This document shows, one piece after another, positions 56,601 through 64,000 of a DNA stretch of 64,000 nucleotides. Source of the DNA: Flavonifractor sp. An82 (GTDB taxonomy: Bacteria; Bacillota; Clostridia; Oscillospirales; Oscillospiraceae). The stretch lies in NCBI RefSeq assembly GCF_002159265.1, contig NZ_NFHG01000001.1, forward strand, positions 1-64,000. Direction: 5' to 3'. Every line of letters begins with the position of its first letter. The first letter of the stretch is position 1. The notes under the pieces were generated by a model. The model was not told the DNA's origin. It made no database searches and saw nothing but the letters and a program-made list of their open reading frames with translations. The position numbers and the translations under genes were made by a program.

Positions 56601-57658
56601 TCCCGGTCGTGGTGGGTTCCGCACTGCGGGCAGGTCCACTCGCGCACCGCAAGATCTTTGACCTCTGGGTTTTGGTACCCACATCGGCTGCATAGCTGGC
56701 TGCTGGAGAAGAAGGTTCCCACTTCTACCAGCATTTTGTGCTGCCAGGCGGCCTTGTACTTGAGCTGACGGGCCAACTCACCCCAAGAGGCATCGGCGAT
56801 GGCCTTGGCCAGCTTGTGGTTCTTGAGCATGTCTCCTACATTGAGGCTCTCCACACAGATGATGTCGTAGTCCCTTACCAACTGGGTAGTGAGCTTGTGC
56901 AGGTAGTCCTGCCGGCAGTTGGCGATGCGCTCATGCTGCTTGGCCAGGCGGAGGCGGGCCTTCTCCCGGTTGCGGCTGCCCTTTGGCTTTCGAGACAGCC
57001 GCCGCTGGAGGGTGGCGAGCTTCTTCTCCGCCTTCTGCAGATACTTTGGGTTGTCGAACTTCTGCCCATCTGAGGTGATCACCAAATCCTTGATACCGAC
57101 ATCCAGCCCTACGGCGGCGCCAGTGCTGGGATACTGGGATATCTCCACCCCGGTGCAGCAGAGGCTCACGAAAAACTTGCCACTGTGGCTCATGCTCACG
57201 GTGGCGTTGAGAATCCGTCCCTGTACCGGGGTGGAGACCTTGGCCTTTACCCACCCCAGCTTGGGCAGTTTCACCGCCCGGTCGCTGGCCTGAATGTTTT
57301 GTCCAACAACCTTGCTGGTGTAGCTGGCCTTGCTGTGGTGTTTAGCCTTGAATTTGGGGAAGCCCACCTTTCGCCTGCCCTTGCGGCCGGCGAAGAAGTT
57401 CTTGTATGCCTGGTCCATGTGGAGTACGGAGGTCTGCAGGGCTGTGGAGTCAACCTCCCGCAGCCAAGGGTAGGTATCCTTCAGTCCGGGCAGCAGCTTC
57501 ACGCAGTCGTGGCCGCTGATGGGGCTGCCGGCAGAATAGGCCGTCTTCCGGGCCGCCAAGGTCTGGTTATAGACGAAGCGGCTGCAGCCGGTGGTCTTAC
57601 GGATGAGCTCTTCCTGCTTTGCTGTGGGGTACAACCGGAACTTGTAGGCTTTCTCCAT
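56540..57658 (-). CDS. tnpB: RNA-guided endonuclease TnpB
   Basis: 372 aa. N-terminal [20 protein letters not shown], OrfB core ([17 protein letters not shown]), RuvC residues D in [14 protein letters not shown] in [10 protein letters not shown] in [12 protein letters not shown], and the zinc finger [10 protein letters not shown]...[10 protein letters not shown]. All catalytic residues are present, so probably active. TnpB cuts the empty donor site and so favours retention of the element. Confidence 0.94.
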   Translation of the reverse strand: MEKAYKFRLYPTAKQEELIRKTTGCSRFVYNQTLAARKTAYSAGSPISGHDCVKLLPGLKDTYPWLREVDSTALQTSVLHMDQAYKNFFAGRKGRRKVGFPKFKAKHHSKASYTSKVVGQNIQASDRAVKLPKLGWVKAKVSTPVQGRILNATVSMSHSGKFFVSLCCTGVEISQYPSTGAAVGLDVGIKDLVITSDGQKFDNPKYLQKAEKKLATLQRRLSRKPKGSRNREKARLRLAKQHERIANCRQDYLHKLTTQLVRDYDIICVESLNVGDMLKNHKLAKAIADASWGELARQLKYKAAWQHKMLVEVGTFFSSSQLCSRCGYQNPEVKDLAVREWTCPQCGTHHDRDQNAAQNLLMEGLRLLQASA

Positions 57659-57721
57659 GAGCGGAACCGCCTTTCTTGCGTGGATTTGGATGTTATGATA
57701 TGTTGCATGTAAAAACGCCCC

Positions 57722-58543
57722 TTATCGCGTATCGTTTTTTATATCGGTGAGCGCTTCTATACCTAAATTCATCCAAAGGTATACGGTTTTATCAAACTTG
57801 TCTTGGAGATCGATATACCTAGCAGTAATCGATGGATTAGAATGCCCCAGCATACCTCTAACCCTTTCAATTGAGGCTGCTTCCATTTTTAACGAATCGG
57901 GGAGAGGACGGCCAGTTAAGTATCCGGCCGCAGCGCGAGCTCCAGTTTTTCTCATTGAGTGCGTAGAAAACCTTCTGTTTTCTCTCCACAATCCAACCCT
58001 CTTTGTTGCAGACCGAATAGCCCCACTTACAAGCTGTTCCGTGATTGGTTGCGAGCGAAGCACTATATTGCCATCAGAGATTGCTGTTTGAAATCGCTTT
58101 CTTGGCCCTTGACTTGTGAACATATAGTCCATATAGCACACATCTCCAATACTATCTCTATACAAAGAGATCGCAAGTTTAATGGCATCGTTCACATAGA
58201 TGTGTCTCAGATTTCTGTTTTTCTTTTCAATCTTACTAATTTCATCTTTGATATTCCCGTTCTGATCGAGCACATCCTTCCATCGGAACTCCAACAGATC
58301 TCCAATTCGTAATTGTGTGTTACAACCCATCACGAACAAACACATGTCGCGCATTGATTTATTGGCGAGCTCAGTTACAACCATATTCACTTCGTCTTCA
58401 CTGTCAAACGGAAGTACCTTTTTTGACCTCTTTTCAATCAATTCAGCAACTTGGAAGGTATCTTCTGTGTCTAGTGTATCACATTTTATATAGGTTGTAA
58501 AGCCTTTTTTGGTGTAATCTTCAAAATCTATGACCGCGTTCAT
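57722..58543 (-). CDS. Tyrosine recombinase (phage integrase)
   Basis: 273 aa. Catalytic R in NTQLRIGDLLEFRWKDV, HSMRKTGAR (H-x-x-R), MLGHSNPSITARYID (H and nucleophilic Y). The N-terminal arm-binding part is short. GGGGTGG before the ATG. Candidate for insertion into the tRNA-Cys gene at 16,317-16,360, although it is 41 kb away and another integrase may exist outside the window. Confidence 0.9.
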   Translation of the reverse strand: MNAVIDFEDYTKKGFTTYIKCDTLDTEDTFQVAELIEKRSKKVLPFDSEDEVNMVVTELANKSMRDMCLFVMGCNTQLRIGDLLEFRWKDVLDQNGNIKDEISKIEKKNRNLRHIYVNDAIKLAISLYRDSIGDVCYMDYMFTSQGPRKRFQTAISDGNIVLRSQPITEQLVSGAIRSATKRVGLWRENRRFSTHSMRKTGARAAAGYLTGRPLPDSLKMEAASIERVRGMLGHSNPSITARYIDLQDKFDKTVYLWMNLGIEALTDIKNDTR

Positions 58544-58555
58544 ATCACCACCCCT

Positions 58556-58888
58556 TTATAGTGCAAAGCTGACGTGCAAAGCACGGTTAACATCATCCAT
58601 CTCTTTCTCGCTGAGGGAACACAGCTTTTGAATGAGACGAGTTTTGTCTAAAGTACGAACCTGCTCAAGTAGAATGGTTGAATTTCTAGGAAGCCCATCA
58701 CGATGCTTGATGTTGATGTGGGTTGGTAGAGGTTTCTTCGTGTTTTTAGACGTAATCGCTGCGGCAATCACAGTTGGACTATATGTATTGCCGATATCAT
58801 TCTGAACAACAAGAACAGGGCGAATACCGCCCTGTTCACAACCAACTACAGGATTAAGATCTGCGAGGTAGATTTCACCTCTGGTCAT
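58556..58888 (-). CDS. mazF: MazF/PemK-type endoribonuclease toxin
   Basis: 110 aa. MTRGEIYLADLNPVVGCEQG, GIRPVLVVQNDIGNTYSPTVI, LLEQVRTLDKTRL: a complete MazF fold cutting single-stranded RNA at short motifs. No MazE-type antitoxin is recognised; the upstream gene is a membrane-anchored protein instead. ATG 58,888, 14 bases after AAGGAG. Expressed from a consensus promoter at 59,172-59,200 together with that gene. Confidence 0.85.
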   Translation of the reverse strand: MTRGEIYLADLNPVVGCEQGGIRPVLVVQNDIGNTYSPTVIAAAITSKNTKKPLPTHINIKHRDGLPRNSTILLEQVRTLDKTRLIQKLCSLSEKEMDDVNRALHVSFAL

Positions 58889-58895
58889 GTTATAA

Positions 58896-59132
58896 TCATC
58901 TTCTCCTTCCACTAACAGAGTGCATTGCCATTCTCTGTAATTTTTTGTATTCTTCGTCGCTTAGCACCGGTCCTTTCTTTTTCTGTTCCTCAATTTCCGC
59001 TAACCGCTTATTTGCAAGTGCCGACACTTCTTTCCATTCCTTACGTTGTCTTGATCTTTCGTTGATCGTGATAGATGCATCAGCCGCGCTTTTCAAAATA
59101 AAAGCTACAATAATTAAATAAAGTATCCACAT
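58896..59132 (-). CDS. Single-helix membrane protein upstream of mazF
   Basis: 78 aa: N-terminal helix (MWILYLIIVAFILKSAADAS), then a charged coiled coil (RSRQRKEWKEVSALANKRL) and a basic tail. GGAGG before the ATG. Position suggests a possible non-canonical antitoxin or an unrelated moron; it has no similarity to MazE. Confidence 0.6.
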   Translation of the reverse strand: MWILYLIIVAFILKSAADASITINERSRQRKEWKEVSALANKRLAEIEEQKKKGPVLSDEEYKKLQRMAMHSVSGRRR

Positions 59133-59171
59133 ATAAATCCTCCAAATTTTAATGGTTATGATACTAATTAA

Positions 59172-59200
59172 ATTATATCAAAAATTGAAGGATTTGTCTA
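59172..59200 (-). promoter_or_regulatory. Sigma-A promoter of the membrane-protein/mazF pair
   Basis: On the minus strand: -35 TAGACA (59,195-59,200), 17-base spacer, -10 TATAAT (59,172-59,177). Confidence 0.7.
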
Positions 59201-59231
59201 ATATTTTAACAAAAAATCAACACCTTTCTTG

Positions 59232-59522
59232 TTATGAATTTGCGTAAGGTGAAATATTTTCGTACACCCATCCAACACCTTTGCTATGATGGGCGTCCAC
59301 CCAATAAAACCAGTCATCTTGCGTAAATTCACCAACTGGGAACCCTCTCCAAGGCTGGTCTAACACTAATTCACCGCTGGTATCTTCCACAAATGCGATA
59401 TCCGTAATTTCTTTCCAAAGATTTTCAACTACTGTATCGGTGACATCGAATTCCGGGTTAGCAAAAATGCGATTAGGACAATTCCAGCAATCACAAGATT
59501 GACACGTAAAACATGGGCTCAT
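59232..59522 (-). CDS. Cys-rich phage protein, 96 aa
   Basis: MSPCFTCQSCDCWNCPNRIF at the start (five Cys), then an acidic domain (WKEITDIAFVEDTSGE). GAGGTGAT before the ATG. Unknown. Confidence 0.6.
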   Translation of the reverse strand: MSPCFTCQSCDCWNCPNRIFANPEFDVTDTVVENLWKEITDIAFVEDTSGELVLDQPWRGFPVGEFTQDDWFYWVDAHHSKGVGWVYENISPYANS

Positions 59523-59538
59523 TATATATCACCTCTCG

Positions 59539-59841
59539 CTATACACAGGATGCAATTGCTGCACACACATCATCTTCAGAAAGATCATAAGAAGTGAAGT
59601 TACGAAGATGCTCAACAATCAAATCCTTTGCTTCTATAATTTCTTCTCGGCTACAAGAAAATTCATCATAAATTTCTTGTATACTCCAAGAATCAATACG
59701 CAGCATAACCTCCATCCAAAGCTGATCATCTACCATTTTATCAAACAGCAGAGCCGCAACCCGAGGCGGAATTTCAGTATGATTTTCACCGCATTCAATA
59801 TGCCAATATCCATTTTGATCAACATAAATATGATTTTTCAT
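59539..59841 (-). CDS. Unknown phage protein, 100 aa
   Basis: MKNHIYVDQNGYWHIECGEN, then a helical domain with SWSIQEIYDEFSCSREEIIEAKDLI, which looks like a small helix-turn-helix. AAAGGAG before the ATG. Confidence 0.6.
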   Translation of the reverse strand: MKNHIYVDQNGYWHIECGENHTEIPPRVAALLFDKMVDDQLWMEVMLRIDSWSIQEIYDEFSCSREEIIEAKDLIVEHLRNFTSYDLSEDDVCAAIASCV

Positions 59842-60809
59842 GCCACAACTCCTTTCGGCTCATGAATTTTCTTTAAGGTGTCCTGCCAAACACTTTCACA
59901 CATTCCATAAACACTTCCGATACTGTAACCAGGGCCAGCACCATCAGGCACAGCTCGCCAAATAAACTTTGCCGGAATGCGGACATCGTGCTCAAGTTGA
60001 ATGTCTAGAACGCTGCCACCGCCACACCAAGGATCGTATAGTCCGCATGGAGTAGACTTATCTAAAACAATATATCCACAATACGGATTTTTTCTAGCAT
60101 CATAAAAATGCCCATTGCGATCCTGCAGTCGAACTAATTTGTTAATCTCTGCGAGCTGACGCACAGTCATTCTGACCATAAAGGTTAGCGTTGCCATATG
60201 AGACGGGAGGTTGGCTTCCTCTACATAAATACTTTTAAGAAGGGGAGAGGATTCACCTTCTGCGTCTCGCTTGAATGTATTGAGTAGCCGACTCTTCTTG
60301 TAGCCCTGCTGCTTCACAAGCCATACAATGGATGACAGATCGTCAATGGTTTGATTCTGTTCGTTTCCATAATAGCAAGGATAGTGAGGATTGAGAACGA
60401 AATCATAATTTCCGTCCCCGGTGTCTAACATAATATCTACACATACATCTTGGTTCCAATAGTGATCATAAGGAGGGGAGATCAGCAAGTAATCTCTAAC
60501 AATCTCCCACAAAGAACCATCCTCAATATCAACATCGGGGTAGTGATCAAACATATATGTCTGGAATGCGGATCTGATATTGTCCTCTTCATACCAAACA
60601 GCTTCCATATATGCCTCATCCAGAAGCTCATACATAGCCATTTCTGGATCATCACTCTCGACGATTGTTGCAATCTGTTTCTCAGAAAGACAATCATCGT
60701 AATTTGCGTAGAGCTCAAAGGAGTAAGTCCCATCTGCGTTTCGCTGGAACGGATAAGTATAGTCCTCCAAAAATTCAGTTGCAATCTTTTTCTTTTCTTC
60801 AAGTGTCAT
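59838..60809 (-). CDS. Unknown large phage protein, 323 aa
   Basis: Helical acidic N-terminus (LEEKKKIATEFLEDYTYPFQ), a middle with DYLLISPPYDHYWNQDVCVD and PHYPCYYGNEQNQTIDDLSS, and a beta C-terminus (YCGYIVLDKSTPCGLYDPWCGGGSV). Overlaps the next gene by four bases. Similar long acidic proteins occur in large phages of gut bacteria; function unknown. Confidence 0.65.
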   Translation of the reverse strand: MTLEEKKKIATEFLEDYTYPFQRNADGTYSFELYANYDDCLSEKQIATIVESDDPEMAMYELLDEAYMEAVWYEEDNIRSAFQTYMFDHYPDVDIEDGSLWEIVRDYLLISPPYDHYWNQDVCVDIMLDTGDGNYDFVLNPHYPCYYGNEQNQTIDDLSSIVWLVKQQGYKKSRLLNTFKRDAEGESSPLLKSIYVEEANLPSHMATLTFMVRMTVRQLAEINKLVRLQDRNGHFYDARKNPYCGYIVLDKSTPCGLYDPWCGGGSVLDIQLEHDVRIPAKFIWRAVPDGAGPGYSIGSVYGMCESVWQDTLKKIHEPKGVVA

Positions 60810-60829
60810 ATGTATCGCTCCTCGATAAA

Positions 60830-61006
60830 CTAATTCTTATGAGGGTTAGTCAGACAAAACCCATCATGGCAAAATCCAGTAACGTCTGAGAGATAGTCTG
60901 ATATTTCATCTACATCTTCCATTCCGTCCGGGATATGGATTGTTTTTGGAAGGAATAGTGCATCATCTTCACAGCCAACATCCCACAATATATTGTATGC
61001 ATCCAT
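60830..61006 (-). CDS. Acidic phage protein, 58 aa
   Basis: MDAYNILWDVGCEDDALFLP, then DVDEISDYLSDVTGFCHDGF. GAGGTGA seven bases before the ATG. Unknown. Confidence 0.65.
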   Translation of the reverse strand: MDAYNILWDVGCEDDALFLPKTIHIPDGMEDVDEISDYLSDVTGFCHDGFCLTNPHKN

Positions 61007-61032
61007 TAAATCACCTCATTAAAATGCGTATT

Positions 61033-61287
61033 TTAAAGTAAAATATTTACTTCGTTTTCTGCCCAACGGAACTTCTTAGTCCAGTCCTCAGTGGCTGTGT
61101 TTTCGTACACATATGCATTTGCCGAACGATCTGTTTCATCAACCTCAATAAACGCCAAGTCAATTTCAACCCCATCATTACGTCTTAAACAAACGGAAAT
61201 TGCGGGGTATTCGCTACTAGAGCAAGCACGAACACAAAGATTTCCTATGCTTGTCTTAAGGCTGATGTCATATTCTTGATCACCCAT
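61033..61287 (-). CDS. Unknown phage protein, 84 aa
   Basis: Beta-rich small protein (YPAISVCLRRNDGVEIDLAFIE) ending in WTKKFRWAENEVNILL. AGGTGG before the ATG. Confidence 0.6.
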   Translation of the reverse strand: MGDQEYDISLKTSIGNLCVRACSSSEYPAISVCLRRNDGVEIDLAFIEVDETDRSANAYVYENTATEDWTKKFRWAENEVNILL

Positions 61288-61291
61288 AACC

Positions 61292-61573
61292 CTATGCCAC
61301 CTTTCTCTTCACAATCTCCCAAGTATAGATAGTGTCGTTGCAAAATCCAATTCCCATCTTACCAAGGGAGGCATACGTATTGCCTTCGTCACACATATCT
61401 TCATCCCATTCCCAGTCCGGCCAAATAGACTTAAACTCCTCGATCACTCGATCTCGTTCTTTAATCATATCAGTATGAGCCATGTCAAAGTGTTCTTCTC
61501 CATACACACCGATCACATCCAGTGTTTCAACATCAGGTGTATCACAATGATGTACCAAAACATAAACTACCAT
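61292..61573 (-). CDS. Unknown phage protein, 93 aa
   Basis: MVVYVLVHHCDTPDVETLDV, then a helical acidic part (FKSIWPDWEWDEDMCDEG). Overlaps the upstream gene by seven bases. Confidence 0.6.
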   Translation of the reverse strand: MVVYVLVHHCDTPDVETLDVIGVYGEEHFDMAHTDMIKERDRVIEEFKSIWPDWEWDEDMCDEGNTYASLGKMGIGFCNDTIYTWEIVKRKVA

Positions 61574-61908
61574 TCTTTATGCACCAACTTTCTCATAGCT
61601 TCAGCCAAATCATCAAGCATGCTTTTGATTTCTTCTGCATCCTCAACCAATTCTCGAATGGATGACGGGATACCATTTTGCCCACGGCCCCCAATCCATA
61701 GTTCGACGTGCTCGTCCACATCAAAACTATCCGCATAATTTATGATAGAACCAACAACATACGAAGGATCATCATTAGTTGGTATGGAAAAGATAAAATC
61801 TTCTCCTGCGGGAGAATATGTTTCAAACTCATACTCCCCATCAATAATGCTCACACCCCATCCTTGCGCCTCTGCAATCTCAACGATTTTCATGTCCGTA
61901 CTTTTCAT
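61567..61908 (-). CDS. Unknown phage protein, 113 aa
   Basis: MKSTDMKIVEIAEAQGWGVS, IINYADSFDVDEHVELWIGG, and a helical end (EEIKSMLDDLAEAMRKL). GAGGGG eight bases before ATG 61,908. The sequence style (a domain measuring SD..VD..E) is common in gut phages. Confidence 0.6.
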   Translation of the reverse strand: MKSTDMKIVEIAEAQGWGVSIIDGEYEFETYSPAGEDFIFSIPTNDDPSYVVGSIINYADSFDVDEHVELWIGGRGQNGIPSSIRELVEDAEEIKSMLDDLAEAMRKLVHKEW

Positions 61909-62077
61909 TAACGATCCCCTCTTCATCACAAACTAATGTAACGATAATGCCACGAAGACAAAACTTCCATTGATTGATCGCCGGGTTCACATACCACTCC
62001 ACTTCATGATCCACATTCTTGTAGTGACAGTCGTAATATGCCGTAAGCTTCTTATCATAAAAAGATTCTTTCCTCAT
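61880..62077 (-). CDS. Unknown phage protein, 65 aa
   Basis: MRKESFYDKKLTAYYDCHYK, then WYVNPAINQWKFCLRGIIVT. GGAGG nine bases before ATG 62,077. Its end overlaps the next gene by 29 bases. Confidence 0.6.
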   Translation of the reverse strand: MRKESFYDKKLTAYYDCHYKNVDHEVEWYVNPAINQWKFCLRGIIVTLVCDEEGIVNEKYGHENR

Positions 62078-62081
62078 AACA

Positions 62082-62312
62082 CTAAACCTCCATATGATCA
62101 ACAATATTGAGATACGTAATATTCTCGTGCTGAGCGAAAAACTGGCCAAGAGCTTCGTGCATATTGATTGCATCGATGAAACAGTAATAGCGCTCATCTC
62201 CAACATCGAACACAACCTCAAATCGGCCTAGCTCTTCGATTGAAGTACCATCATCCTCTCGATTGAGATCGGCCATATGTTCTTCGTCGTACATGATTCT
62301 CCAGTCCTTCAT
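62082..62312 (-). CDS. Unknown acidic phage protein, 76 aa
   Basis: MKDWRIMYDEEHMADLNRED, then VVFDVGDERYYCFIDAINMH. AAAGGAG before ATG 62,312. Confidence 0.6.
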   Translation of the reverse strand: MKDWRIMYDEEHMADLNREDDGTSIEELGRFEVVFDVGDERYYCFIDAINMHEALGQFFAQHENITYLNIVDHMEV

Positions 62313-62322
62313 TTTTTCTCCT

Positions 62323-62544
62323 TTATGAAAATTCCCGAGGAACAACCACTCCATAATTTTGTCGTAAAGTTGCAATTACAGCCTTTTTGCTATAATATAA
62401 AAACCGATAGTCTTGGTAACATCGAGCTCTGGTATCATAACATACAGCTTCATACCATCCGCAATCCTTATTGAGAAAAATAAGAGTCATGTGCTTTCCC
62501 TGGCTCACACTAAACCACCTTCCACGAATACATTCTGTCTGCAT
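62323..62544 (-). CDS. Unknown phage protein, 73 aa (start uncertain)
   Basis: GWYEAVCYDTRARCYQDYRF and KKAVIATLRQNYGVVV. ATG 62,544 overlaps the upstream gene and has no clear site; ATG 62,490, after AGGGAAAG, would give 55 aa. Confidence 0.5.
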   Translation of the reverse strand: MQTECIRGRWFSVSQGKHMTLIFLNKDCGWYEAVCYDTRARCYQDYRFLYYSKKAVIATLRQNYGVVVPREFS

Positions 62545-62797
62545 ATGTCATTCTATTTCTGACAAATACATTGTTCCCAAGTGCTTGCATAGTTCTTAGA
62601 AGCGGGGCGTATTCACGCGGAGATACATATTGGCTATCAAAATAGTCTCTCATTGGCCTCTCGTCAAATCCGGTTTCACTAAAAACCATAATATTCCCGT
62701 ACTGCACAGGATGTCTTAACAAAAAGCCAACAACTTGACCATCAAGCTTTTTAAAAATTACCGGGACCTGATCTGGCTTAGTTCTCCGCCTTCCCAC
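62510..62797 (-). CDS. Unknown phage protein, 95 aa
   Basis: PVIFKKLDGQVVGFLLRHPV, then YAPLLRTMQALGNNVFVRN. The likely start is GTG 62,797, overlapping the DUF4121 gene by 20 bases. Confidence 0.55.
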   Translation of the reverse strand: MGRRRTKPDQVPVIFKKLDGQVVGFLLRHPVQYGNIMVFSETGFDERPMRDYFDSQYVSPREYAPLLRTMQALGNNVFVRNRMTYADRMYSWKVV

Positions 62798-63686
62798 AGT
62801 TCATCAACATCCTTTCAAAGTCTCCGGATTTTACTTTATTGAAGCCAACTCGATACGCGATATCGGTTCTATCGTTGTTTTCTACGCGATTCGTATATCT
62901 GTACTCGTGGATGATGTGATTGTCATCATCAACAAGATATTTGATCGGTATGATTGAACAATTCATCATTCTGGTATCAGTAGGGAGGGGGAGCTCATCC
63001 CATTCTTGGCGAGAAATATAATAGCAATCCTTCTTGTAAGTAAAGACTACATACGTCTTGCCGGAATCGCCTATGCTGCCTTCAAACTCAACGCCATGAT
63101 ACGTAGAGAGCCATGCAAAGTATTCTGCATCAGTTTTGAAAGCGACCCCATCTCCAACATATCGATAACCAAACTCGTCAGGCTTGCTTAGATGATGCAC
63201 ACAATGCCGTTCCCAATCCTTGGTTGTGTATTCTCCATATTTAAGATCCGGAGAAATATATTCCCATACACTTACTTCTGCCTGAAAATCGATTGCTCCA
63301 TCTGCGCACGGACCGCAATGTCCCCAATCGCAGAAATACTTAAGTTCTTTTCCAACATATCGAAGATCAGAAGATTTATAAAATCCCCAAGCCCCGCCGC
63401 TTGTCGTAAAATGCAGTGCATCATCTGCGACATAAACAAACGGAATGTAGGGAGATTCACAAATATGTAATTCACCTTTGGCATCAGATTCAATGTGGGC
63501 ATGAGGGTAATACTCGCTCCATTTGTTGGTCAGGCGCACTACATCACCGGCCATAGGACTGTCCTTTCTGCTGGATTCAATGTATTTAATCAGAGCGTTG
63601 ATATGGTCAACATCATCCTGAGTAATTCGAAAGTGTGCCCGCACAAACCGATGGTTAATATCGGACAGTGATTCGATGGTATACAT
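62778..63686 (-). CDS. DUF4121-like phage protein
   Basis: 302 aa. The core SPMAGDVVRLTNKWSEYYPH, SGGAWGFYKSSDLRYVGKEL and FCDWGHCGPCADGAIDFQAE matches DUF4121, found mainly in large phages and mobile elements of gut bacteria. A metal- or ligand-binding CxxC sits in GHCGPCADG. Function unknown. Confidence 0.75.
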   Translation of the reverse strand: MYTIESLSDINHRFVRAHFRITQDDVDHINALIKYIESSRKDSPMAGDVVRLTNKWSEYYPHAHIESDAKGELHICESPYIPFVYVADDALHFTTSGGAWGFYKSSDLRYVGKELKYFCDWGHCGPCADGAIDFQAEVSVWEYISPDLKYGEYTTKDWERHCVHHLSKPDEFGYRYVGDGVAFKTDAEYFAWLSTYHGVEFEGSIGDSGKTYVVFTYKKDCYYISRQEWDELPLPTDTRMMNCSIIPIKYLVDDDNHIIHEYRYTNRVENNDRTDIAYRVGFNKVKSGDFERMLMNCGKAEN

Positions 63687-63700
63687 TTATATATCCCTCC

Positions 63701-64000
63701 TTATATCTTATAGAGTGTAAGATTCCATCCGTTTCCAAGTTCATAATAGAGGTCATATTCGGCAAGCAATTCATCAAATTCCTGAGAAATATACCATCCA
63801 TAGTCTCCTGCATCGCCGTTCATGCAGGCATAAAACGGGCCTTCAAAAGACATGGATAAAATATGATTTGGGTTAACGTACTCAAAGTAATCATGAGGAT
63901 CTTGGTCTTCAACAATAATCGGAGCCTCATTATATGAGCATTTCCATTCTCCGTTTACTTCGCCACAAGACATCATTGCCCTGCAGTTATAGTAGATTGT
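63701..64000 (-). CDS. Unknown phage protein, running to the window edge
   Basis: EWKCSYNEAPIIVEDQDPHD, then FEGPFYACMNGDAGDYGWYI. ATG 63,976 has AGGGC before it, but the frame stays open to the edge (IYYNCRA), so the gene may be longer and is listed as possibly partial. Confidence 0.5.
   Translation of the reverse strand, partial: TIYYNCRAMMSCGEVNGEWKCSYNEAPIIVEDQDPHDYFEYVNPNHILSMSFEGPFYACMNGDAGDYGWYISQEFDELLAEYDLYYELGNGWNLTLYKI

Larger units (their letters stand above)
56384..57708 (-). mobile_element. IS605-family element with tnpB only
   Basis: About 1.3 kb, GC-rich within AT-rich DNA. No tnpA, so mobilised only in trans. Left end near 57,708 begins ATGCAACATATCATAACAT (imperfect palindrome) next to a TTTTTAC flank, fitting a TTAC-type target motif. 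The right end (56,384) has the subterminal hairpin GAATCCCC...GGGGAG and ends TGTCAA. It lies 14 bases after the integrase stop. Confidence 0.85.

Noticed and set aside
57185-57712. Plus-strand open frame across the tnpB start
   Set aside because: Antisense of tnpB in GC-rich DNA, no signals.
58896-59132. MazE antitoxin
   Set aside because: The protein starts with a membrane helix and has no AbrB- or ribbon-helix-helix-like pattern.

Overview
The window joins two very different DNAs. Positions 1 to about 16,316 are GC-rich chromosome of a spore-former-type Firmicute. The dgt-dnaG-rpoD macromolecular-synthesis operon, a DUF4330/CsaB envelope locus, an F420-ligase-like gene and the codon style fit the Oscillospiraceae (Flavonifractor/Lawsonibacter-like). 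That placement is an inference from gene content, not from a search. From 16,361 to the right edge (64,000) the DNA is clearly AT-rich, almost every gene is on the minus strand, and genes are short, overlapping and preceded by strong Shine-Dalgarno sequences. This is a large temperate phage genome, of which at least 47.6 kb is visible.

Host part: a small membrane protein; a Crp/Fnr regulator; rpoD, dnaG and dgt (minus strand), with a second, synonymous copy of the rpoD 3' end beyond the gene; a phosphoglycolate-phosphatase-like HAD enzyme; two glycosyltransferase genes, one fused to a CsaB-type pyruvyl transferase; DUF4330, PAP2 and GNAT genes; an F420-0:glutamate-ligase-like protein; a LysR regulator with a divergent 49-aa gene; and an ECF sigma/anti-sigma pair. 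The chromosome stops inside a tRNA-Cys gene: only its 3' half and terminator remain (16,286-16,360), which marks one phage attachment site. An intact tRNA-Cys is predicted at the other end, outside the window.

Phage part, left to right: an excisionase-like gene next to the att site; a nucleotide-metabolism block (dUTPase, B12-dependent ribonucleotide reductase with an intein, guanylate kinase, DHFR, thymidylate synthase); a circularly permuted cytosine methyltransferase; a SleB-like cell-wall hydrolase; a kinase-phosphatase-RNA ligase fusion; vWA, HD and annealing-protein-like genes; a cluster of 13 tRNA genes (29.6-33.0 kb) with an inserted HNH endonuclease; an MrpR-like (inactive integrase) repressor candidate with a clear promoter; CCA-adding enzyme; RlaP-type nucleotidyltransferase; RlmN-like radical SAM enzyme; many small zinc-ribbon proteins; a PAPS-reductase-like PP-loop protein; SPFH protein; Thg1-like 3'-5' polymerase; macro domain; prohead-protease-like protein; a TnpB-only IS605-type element with its omega RNA; a tyrosine integrase; a MazF-type RNase; and a run of small unknown genes to the edge. 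Three plus-strand genes with their own sigma-A promoters look like lysogeny-expressed 'morons'.

The most striking feature is a dispersed set of RNA maintenance functions. It comprises tRNAs, 3' CCA addition, 5' end repair (Thg1-like), end healing and sealing (kinase-phosphatase-Rnl1), RlaP, an RlmN-like methylase, a macro domain and a phage MazF. I infer a phage-encoded tRNA protection and repair system against host anticodon nucleases. One cluster tRNA has a UAU anticodon and a long variable arm, a combination that would make it a codon-reassigning tRNA if it is charged by LeuRS or SerRS.
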